A DNA stretch of 64,000 nucleotides from Sipunculus nudus. Lineage: Eukaryota; Annelida; Sipuncula; Golfingiida; Sipunculidae. The stretch spans positions 26,276,367 to 26,340,366 of the forward strand of contig CM049308.1 of the NCBI GenBank assembly GCA_026874595.1, written 5' to 3'. Position numbers and translations under genes: made by a program. Below the pieces are notes generated by a model. The model was not told the origin of the DNA. It made no database searches and saw nothing but the letters and a program-made list of their open reading frames with translations. Numbering within the stretch: the first letter of the stretch is position 1; every line of letters starts with the position of its first letter. Positions 25,401 to 35,800 of the stretch are shown here, one piece after another.

Positions 25401-26840
25401 GCCCTGCCTGGGCATTAGTGTATTTCAGTTTACTACTAAAATGCTTAAAATAAAACGTTGTTCCTTGTACCGATAGACGTATCTCAGTACCAGCTCTTAT
25501 CACTAAAGCCCTGTAGAGTCCGTATGGTGAATCCCTGATATTTGCATATTAGGGCGTCATAAGGCTCCTGACTATTCCCTTGCATTTGCATATCAGTCCG
25601 TTACGCCTCATGTGAATGGCATCGTTGCTATGCGGACGCTAGCAGGGGTCCCAATGGCAATAAACAGCTCAACCCGCTTGGGAACATTCGCACTGAAATC
25701 GTGTTTTCAGAAAGTCCATACATGGACCTTCGTGTCCTATGATGTATATCTGCTGTCGAACACTATACGGTCCATGGGCTAAATGAAAGTCCATAGCAGA
25801 TACTGTCGCATCTATTTTGTACGGTGTATTTGTTAGTGTTCAGGTTACACTTGAAAGTCTTGCCCCTGTTAAGTTGCCCACACGCTGATCGCCGTGATCG
25901 TTTAAGCCAGCCGGTACATGACTGCGGTCGTCGCGTGTGGACCTGAATATCTCACGCCGAGTGGCTGAGCTTGAGATACATTTTCAAACCGGCCTGCCTT
26001 GAAAAGCGATGGTCTGATAAACGGTGACACACTGACTCAATGAGGCTTAGGGTTATATATAGTGTTGAAAGTCTTGCCGTACTCAAAATAGCCGAGGCCC
26101 TAAAAATGTTAAGACTGATTAAATGGGTATATAGAAACAGCAAGCTAGAAGCCCACAATAGGCGCTTACTGGATAACCCATGTTAATTTTGAAAAAAAAA
26201 AAAAGATTCTGGGAAAGACCACAATAATTTCTCCCTACATTACTGGGAAAGACCTTAGTTAAGCGAGGCGGTGATGTATTGCACTGACTGTCCGGTACGG
26301 CCCATGTTTACCAGTCGATGAAATCAGGGGGTCAGAGAATACAATATTAATGTCCTGGAGATCATTATCATCTTTCCTTAAGAGGCTGTATACAACGTTC
26401 TATACCTTTTTTTTTTGTTCAGCTTTTTGGTACCAGCTTGGCCTATCTTAGACATATAAAATTTACGTTTATGTTGTTTGATTTAATATTAACTAAATTT
26501 CGAAATTGTTTATAAATGATTAAGTCAGTCTCAGTGTTATTTGTGAGCCATTTTCATGCCTCATAATTTCTCGCGTTTCATGTCAATAAAACAAGGTTTT
26601 TGAGATTCTACTCCGACTTGTATGATTGGTGCATGCTTATTACAAACGTAGAGAAAGGAGTCTTTCCATAGAGTCCATGCATCATATACATAAGCTGCAG
26701 TGAATATAATGCGAATGAGTAATTGTTAAATCCTTCTCAAGTCATCAAGGAAGGCTTTATACATGCTGGTGGAATGGCACATTTTAATACCAAGATTTGA
26801 TACTGGAAGATTGTCTGAAGATCCTTTTTCAGTATTCACA

Positions 26841-26897
<57 letters not shown>

Positions 26898-29800
26898 TAT
26901 ATCTGATATTTTACATTCCCAGATTCAGCATACTTCGACAAAGATTCGTATAAGATAATGATCCCCACCGCCTGGATTCCACTCTTGGATGCCAATGAGC
27001 AAAATGGTTGCATGCAGGTGAGTCACGTGAAATGATCATGTGATTATCCCATATATAATAATCATGTCCCTATATCTAACCAAACTGTATGTATACTTTT
27101 GGAAAAACTTGCATAAAGAAAATAGGTTCTCTCAAAGTAGGTAACATTTAGATAAGGTTCCATTCTGTTAACGCAATATATGTTGATGGGTTTATATAGA
27201 TGTTAATAATTCTGTAAATTGCTTATAAAGTAGCCATTATGATATCATTTATACAGGTGTATTTCATTAGTTTTTATACAGATAATGTACGTGTAAATAT
27301 TTATGTTATATTATCGTCTGTGGGTCCCATTCGAGAAAAACCTGCATACATATCCATCAGTCTAGTGAAATATAATAATATTTTTTTTTTTTACCTTGAC
27401 TTTCTTTTATTTATATTTCCAGATGGTACGGCGGGGTCACAAAACAGGCAAGATTGCCACACATCAGTGTTGCTATGGAAATACATGGTATGTGATTTTG
27501 GAGGAGGACGAGATGGAAAAGACTTTAGGTAAATTTTATTTTCTTGTTGCTGTAAAAATCTGACGTCTATGACTGTCTGTGATCACATACGCTCCCGAGG
27601 CAGCGGAAATCATGCGCTTCTAAAGAAGCAACTGATTTTCACGCTGCCAGCTTTGACCGTTTATGATATATTTAGATACCAGATGGCGATACGTTGTCCG
27701 CTGAAAAAACGTGTGTATGATGTGACAAGCAGCCAACCTGATGCCAATAAACAAACACCCGACAGGCATCCTGGCCCGCCCATAGCTGCGCTTCAAGCGC
27801 CGCTTGATGAGTTTACGGTCGAATTTTAATTGCTCCTTCTGCATTTTCGCATCATCGACCGATTCGATTATGACATGATGACTATGTTAGCGTAGCCATG
27901 TATATGTTGTCTGCAGAACTGAAACCAGCCAGCGAGGTGTGCACGCAGCCTTTGTTGTTACGTTTCGTTTGAATTACAGCTCCCCGGCCGGGCATCCTAT
28001 GTGCCCAGGCCAGCGGCGTACCTAGCCTCATTGCCGCCTGGGGCGGTCTTAGAAATTGCCGCCCCTCTAACAAAACATTACAAACCTGGATAACATAATT
28101 AAATATATCGTGTCAAATGTCCTTGTTACAGGCTTGTATTTGACCACAACGCAATTATATGGATTCACTGGCAGGGAATTCTTCCGCCACATATTAAAGA
28201 GCAGACATCTCTTTGCTAATGTAAATCAAAAGATCGCTCGAAGCTCAAACAATTATATTTCATTATGAAATTAACAGAAAGGAATAAAACGAATAAATTG
28301 TAACTATAATCAGATTACACTGCAGGATACACATATAATGTGTGAAATTAAACTTTCATCATTCATGTAAACACGATTCATGATAACTTTATACTCAGCT
28401 GGGGAAAAAACTTTATTTGGTGAGTGTTATTCCATTCTCAACGTATACAAATACCTTGTCATATTTATAATTCCACCTCTTGTTAACGCATATGACAGCA
28501 GGTACATCTAATAGAGCTATTGAGATATGCATGGTACTGCTGCATGCAAGGCACTTTAGTCTTTACTAAAAAAAGCATAATTAATGAGTTAAGCCTATAT
28601 ATGTAGGCAGGACATGTTAAATATTTTCACATAAAAAATCCACTGTTTGGACAAACTGACTTTGTTTAATTAAAAAATCCTCCAAGTTAAAAGCATACTT
28701 TATTTCAAGGCTACATCAAAATCATTTAAGAATTATAGTGATTATGCACTTTGCGAGGTTTTAATTATGAACTTATGACTATTTGTTATTCAATATAGTA
28801 TTTAAATAAGTTTCAAGTAATTATATAATTTACATATATATTATAATTTAATTTCAAATTATTTGTCACAATATACAACAGTTGTCTGTAGGTAGTGGAT
28901 AATTAAACTGTTAATAACAGAATTAACAGTATAGGTAAATATATCTTTAATTTAAGTTTTGAACTCTAAAAATTAAAACTGATACTTGATACGTATATTG
29001 AACATTGGCTAAGCGGCCAGGGGGATTCATCCCGCCGGACAGTTATAATAGAATTATAATTTTAAAGTTAAATAATTCCTACATAGGCCTTCGTGTTTAT
29101 TGTTTTTCTTCACGTTACATATAAGATCATGCAGGCCATATTGGTTAATCAAAAGACACAGGCATTTATAGGTAGTACTCATTATATACACGATAGTGTA
29201 AACGTCTGTATTTTAACAAGACTGATGTTAAAGTATGAAGAATCGTGGAAAAAGGGAGTTTCAGGTTGTTTCAGGCTGTTTAAATATCCAGGAATTTCGG
29301 GAATTCAAGGGTTTAAGAATGGAAATTCTTAATACTTTCCAAGGAAAGAGCAACACAATTCGTCAAAATATTTTTCGCACAATGTGAATGACAGACACCC
29401 CACCCCCACCACCGGGGGCCATTGGTCTTCTGGCAGGGTTTTTTTCCCTGGTGATTATCAGGTGCTGCTAGGGATTTCTGTAAACGACGACCGCCCTGAA
29501 ATGCAGGCTTTTTGCTTGATTGGTCAGTTTATCGATGGCATTCTGACATTGCAAGACCACAGATCTTAACAAAAATAACTACAGATATGTATTTCTTTTT
29601 TGCGTATAGCTTGCCTCTATAGAGATCGTCCGCATATAATTTGGTTGGTTCCACTGCCAACTGTTTAATCCCTGAAATTCTTGAAGAGGGACAAAAACGC
29701 CGACTTTGAACTTTTTGAGGAACTCCTTATGCCACTGATTATACTAAATCCCAGAAATGCCGCCCCCACAAATATACAGTTCTTTCGCTAATCATTCTGT

Positions 29801-32800
29801 AGGTTCCACTGTCCAGTTTATAATCCCTGGAATATACTTGAACAAGGGACAAAAAGGCCAAATTTGTACTTTTTAGCTCAGCTGACTGAAAGTCATCTTA
29901 GCTATAGGGATCACCTTTTGTCCGTCGTCCGTCCGGCCGTCCGGCTGTCCGGCCGTCCTGGCGTCTGTCCGTTAACAGGGCACAAATCGTAACCGCTAGA
30001 ACTGGAATCTTCTTACTTGACATCAAGGGAGGTCTATGAAAAATCTCCTTGGAAACCAGAAATTAGGTCTCTGATACCCATATCCTTCGAGCTATGGGGC
30101 CCCAAAGTACACCCAAGAAAAGTCCAAAATTTCATACAAAAACTTCAATATCTCATTAACCACTAGACTGATGGTCATGATTTTTGGCATACATATTGAT
30201 CATGAGAGGTTCCATCAGTTCCTGAAGACTGGTGGCGCCACCTGTATTTTTCGATTTTTTACGAATTTTTTTCTCTATTTTTGAGACCTTTAAAAATGTG
30301 AACATCTGTTAACAAGGCACAAATCGTAATGACTGGACTTAGAATCTTCATTCTCGACACATTGAGAGACCTATGAAAAGTCTCCATGGAAACCAGAAAT
30401 TAGGTCTCTGTTACCCATATCCTTTGAGCTATGGGGCCCCAAAGTACCCCCCAGAAAAGTCCAAAATTTCATACAAAAACTTCAATATCTCATTAACTAC
30501 TTGACTGATGATCATGATTTTTGGCATACATATTGATCATGAGAGGTTCCATCAGTTCCTGAAGACTGGTGGCGCCACCTGTATTTTTCGATTTTTTACG
30601 AATTTTTTTCTCTATTTTTGAGACCTTTAAAAATGTGAACATCTGTTAACAAGGCACAAATCGTAATGACTGGACTTAGAATCTTCATTCTCGACACACT
30701 GAGAGACCTATGAAAAGTCTCCATGGAAACCAGAAATTAGGTCTCTGTTACCCATATCCTTCCAGCTATGGGGCCCCAAACTACCCCCCAGAAAAGTAAA
30801 AAATCTCATACAAAAACTTCAATATCTCATTAACTACTTGACTGATGGTCATGATTTTTGTCATACATATTGATCATGAGATGTTCCATCACTTCCTGCA
30901 GACTGGTGGCGCCATCTGTATCGTTCAATTTTTTACGATTTTTTTTCTCTATTTTTGAGACCTTTCAAAATGTAAACATCAGTTAACAAGGCACAAATCG
31001 TAAAGACTGGACCTAGAATCTTCATTCTTGATACACTGAGAGACCTATGAAAAGTCTCCATGGAAACCAGAAATTAGGTCTCTGTTACCCATATTCTTCG
31101 AGCTATGGAGCCCCAAAATACCCCCAAGAAAAGTAAAAAATTTCATACAAAAACTTCAATATCTCAATAACTACATCACTGATGGTCATGATTTTTGGCA
31201 TACATATTGATTATGAGATGTTCCATCAGTTCCTGCAGACTTGTGGCGCCACCTGTATTGTTTGATTTTTTACGATTTTTTCCTCTATTTTTGAGACCTT
31301 TAAGGATGCTGTCATCTGTTAACTTGGCACAAATCCTAACGACTTGACCTAGAATCTTCATTCTTGACACACTGAGAGGTCCATGGAAAAAAATATCCTT
31401 GGAAACCAGAAATTAGGTCTCTGTTACCCATATTCTTCGAGCTATGGAGCCCTAAAGTACCCCCCCCCCAGAGTAGTCAAAAATTTCATACAAAAACTTC
31501 AATATCTCAATAACTACATCATTGATGGTCATGATTTTTGGCATACATATTGATTATGAGATGTTCCATCAGTTCCTGCAGACTGGTGGTGCCACCTATA
31601 TTGTTTGATTTTTTTACGATTTCTTCCTCTATTTTTGAGACCTTTAAGGATGCTGGCATCTGTTAGCATGGCACAAATCGTAACGACTGGACCTAGAATC
31701 TTCATTCTCAATACACTGAGAGACCTATGAAAAGTCTCCATGGAAACCAGAAATTAGGTCTCTGTTACCCATATCCTTTGAGCTATGGGGCCCCAAAGTA
31801 CCCCCCCCCCCAGAGTAGTCAAAAATTTCATACAAAAACTTCAATATCTCAATAACTACATCACTGATGGTCATGATTTTTGGCATACATATTGATTATG
31901 AGATGTTCCATGAGTTCCTGCAGATTGGTGGCGCCACCTATATTGTTTGATTTTTTTACGATTTCTTCCTCTATTTTTGAGACCTTTAAGGATGCTGTCA
32001 TCTGTAAGCATGGCACAAATCGTAACGACTGGACCTAGAATCTTCATTCTCAATACACTGAGAGACCTATGAAAAGTCTCCATGGAAACCAGAAATTAGG
32101 TCTCTGTTACCCATATCCCTCGAGCTATGGGGCCCCAAAGTACCCCCCAGAGTATTCAAAAATTTCATACAAAAACTTCAATATCTCAATAACTACATCA
32201 CTGATGGTCATGATTTGTGGCATAACTATTGATCAAGAGGTGTTCCATCAGTTCCTGCAGACTGGTGGCACAACCTGCATTTGTTCGGGTTTTTTTTACG
32301 AATGTTTTATCTATTTTTGAGACATTTAAAGATATGAACATCTGTTAACAGGGCACAAATCATAAAAACTGGACCTAGAATCTTCATTCTTGACACACAG
32401 AGAGACCCATGAAAATTCTCCATGGAAACCTGAAATTAGGTCTCTGTTACCCATATTCTTTAGGCTGTATGGCTCCAAAATACTCCCCAGAATAATGGAA
32501 AATTTGATACAAAAAGTGCAGTATCTCAATAAATACAACACTGATGGTCATGATTTTTGGCATACATATTGATCATGAGCTGTTTTATCAGTTTCTGCAG
32601 AGAGGGTGTGCCACCTCTATTTTTTTCAAATTTTTACGAATTTTTTTTCTCTTTTTTCGAGACCTTTGAATATGTGGTTATCTATCAAGAGGGTACAAAT
32701 TGCAACAACTGGACCTAGAAACTTCATTCTTGTCATGCAAGGAGGCCCATGAAGAGTGCCTGTGGAAACTTGAAATTAGGTCTCTGTTACCCATATCCTT

Positions 32801-35800
32801 CAAGCTATAGGACTCTGAAGTATCCCTCAGAATAATGGACAATTTGATACAAAAGCTGAAGTATCTGAACAACTAATACGGAGATCATCATGATTCTTTG
32901 CATGGATATTGACCATTAAGTGTTTTTAGCTCAGCTGACTGTAAGTCATCTGAAGTATCCCTTAGAATAATGGACAATTTGATACAAAAGCTCAAGTATC
33001 TAAACAACTATTGCAGTGATCACCATGATTCTTTGCATGGATATTGATCATGGAATGTGTAATCAGTTTCTGCAGTATGGTGGCGCCACCTGTATTTTTT
33101 TTATTTTTACAAATTTTTTTCTCTATTTTTGAGACCTCATAAGATGCGGTCATCTGTTAACATGGCACAAATCGTAACAACTGGACCTAGAATCTTCTCT
33201 CTTGACATGCTGAGAGGCCCATGAAAAGTCTCCTTAAAAACTTGAAATTAGGTCTCTGTCACCCATAACCTCTGAGCTATGGGGCTCCGAAGTACCCCCC
33301 AGAATAATGGAAAATTTGATACAAAAGCTCAAGTATCTGAACAATTATAATATTGATCACCATGATTCTTTGCATGGATATTGATCATGAAATGTTTCAT
33401 CAGTTTCTGCATTCTGGTGGCGCCACCTCTATTTTTTCAATTTTTAGCTCAGCTGACTGAAAGTCATCTGAGCTGTAGGGATCACCTTTTGTCCGTTGTC
33501 TGTCCGGCCATCCAGGCGTCTGTCTGTTAACAAGGCACAAATTGTAACCGCTAGACCGGGAATCTTCTTACTTGAAATCCTGGGAGGTCTATGGAAATTC
33601 TCCTTGTAAACCTGAAATTAGGTCACTGTGACCTATATTCTTCGAGCTATAGGGTTCTGAAGTACCCCCCACAATAATGCAAAATTTAATACAAAAGCTC
33701 AAGTATCTGAACAACTAATGCATTAATCACCATGATTCTTTGCATGGATATTGATCATGGAGTGTTTCATCAATTTCTGGAGATTGGTGGTGCCACCTAT
33801 ATTTTTTTTATTTTTTACGATTTATTTTTCTCTACTTTTGTGATCTTTAAACATTTGGTCATCTGTAAACAGGGCACAAATCATAATGACTGGACCTAGA
33901 ATCTTGTCTCCTCACCTCCAGGGAAGCCCATAAAAGGTCTACATGGAAACCCGAAATAAGGTCCCTGTTACCCATATTCTGTAAGCTATGGGGCTCTGAA
34001 GTACCCCCCAGAATAAAGATTTGGTCATATATTAACAGGGCACAAATCATAATAACTGGACCTAGAATTTTATTTTTTGACATGCTGGGAGACCCCTGAA
34101 AAGTCATCTTGTAAACCTTGAAAATAGGTGTCTGTTACCCATATCCTTCATGCTACAGAGCTCCATAGTACCCCAATGAATATTGGATGATTTTATACAA
34201 AAGGTCAAGTTTGGAAAAAGTATTTCATTCAAATTTGACATTCAGATGATAAAATTACTTTTGTCAATGTCTTCCTGGTCAGCTGAGCGTCATGACCCCT
34301 GGGTCACTTGTTGAGAACTCCTTATGCCACTGATTATACTAAATCCCAGAAATGCCGCCCATTAAAAAATGTATAAAACGTTCGCTAATCACTTAGTAGG
34401 TTCAATTGTCCAGTTTATTATCCCTGGAATATACTTGAACATGGGACAAAACGGCCAAATTTGTACTTTTTGAGAACTCCTTATGCAACTTATTATACTA
34501 AATCCCAGAAATGCCGCCCATGAAAAAAATGAACAAAACGTTCGCTAATCATTTGGTAGTTCCATTGTCCAGTTTACAATCCCTGGAATACTTGAACATG
34601 GGACAAAAAGGTCAAATTTGTACTTTTTGAGAACTCCTTATGCCACTGAGTACACTAAATCCCAGAAATGCCGCCCCAAAAAATGTGCAAATCGTTCGCT
34701 CATGATTTGGTAGGTTCCATTGTCCAGTTTATAATCCCTGGAATACTTGAACATGGAACAAAAAGGCCAAGTTTATACTTGTTGAGAACTCCTTATGCCA
34801 TTGATTATACTAAATCCCAGAAATGCCGCCCATAAAAAAATGTACAAAACGTTCTCTGATCATTTAGTAGGTTCCATTGTCAAGTTTATAATCCCTGGAA
34901 TATACTTGAACATGGGACAAAAAGGCCAAATTTGTACATTTTGAGAACTCCTTGTGCCACTGATTATACTAAATCCCAGAAATGCCGCCCCAAAAAATGT
35001 ACAAAACGTTCTCTAATCATTTGGTAGGTTCCATTGTCCAGTTTATAATCCCTGGAATACTTGAACATGGGACAAAAACAACAAATTTGTATTTTTTTTA
35101 GGAATTCCTTGTGCCACTCATTATACTAATTCCTCGAAATGCCGCCCCCCAAAATGTGCCGCCCGGAGCGGAACGCCCCTGCCGCCCCCCCCCCCCCCAG
35201 GTACGCTACTGGCCCAGGCCCTAAGCAAACCACGTCTGGGGCAATTCTCTCTGAGCCTGTGGCTTGTTCAGACGGTTACCGTGGCGATGAGCTGTCAATC
35301 AAAACGAAATGAACATGATTGGCTCCGTGTGTCCCTCGCTTGGCAGTGTCTTCCAGCACAAGGTCTCACCTGATTGGACAAAAATACAGTGCTCCCTTCT
35401 AGTGTAGCAATTCAGGATACGAGGTCATAACAAACAGCGCTTACGATATAGGTACTAGACCTATAGTTTAAGCTCTGTGTAAAGAGCGTAGTGATATCAC
35501 AACTCAATTGGCCTGCTAATTGGACCGTTAGAACCTTTTTTTTAAAAAAAAACTCGACTCATTAGGCATTCTTAATGGATCGTGTTGACTCCGTATGGAC
35601 GTATACTTTGTAACACGACAGTCTTACTGGACACACACACACACATGCATACATATATATATACAGCGGTCGTAACGACGCTTTTCCGCCTGTCTATAAA
35701 AATGGTGTATAATTTCTTATACAATCCGGCATATAGGTCCTCATCTCCTGTTATTCTCTGTTAACTTTCACTGAACAATCGTGTTTCTAATGAAACAGTG

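Larger units (their letters stand above)
28011..35211. mobile_element. 7.2-kb hAT-like non-autonomous element with 8-bp TSD
   Basis: Ends CAGCGGCGTACCT (28011) and, inverted, CAGTAGCGTACCT (35211), matching the CAGnGGCG style of metazoan hAT ends. GCCCAGGC flanks both sides (28003-28010, 35212-35219), a perfect 8-bp duplication typical of hAT. Both ends are rich in GCCGCC. The interior has no transposase frame but carries a 158-bp satellite array (from about 29717) interrupted by the HINE at 29875-34310. It lies wholly in PhyH-like intron 6. Confidence 0.8.

Noticed and set aside
27569-27829. 86-codon plus-strand ORF in intron 6
   Set aside because: No recognised family and an equally long antisense frame; likely chance in a GC-richer patch.
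31529-32083. Near-identical ~70-codon minus-strand ORFs in the large HINE (METFHRSLSVLRMKILGPVV...)
   Set aside because: They recur only because the ~340-bp unit repeats; frames are broken in sister units and no domain is recognised.
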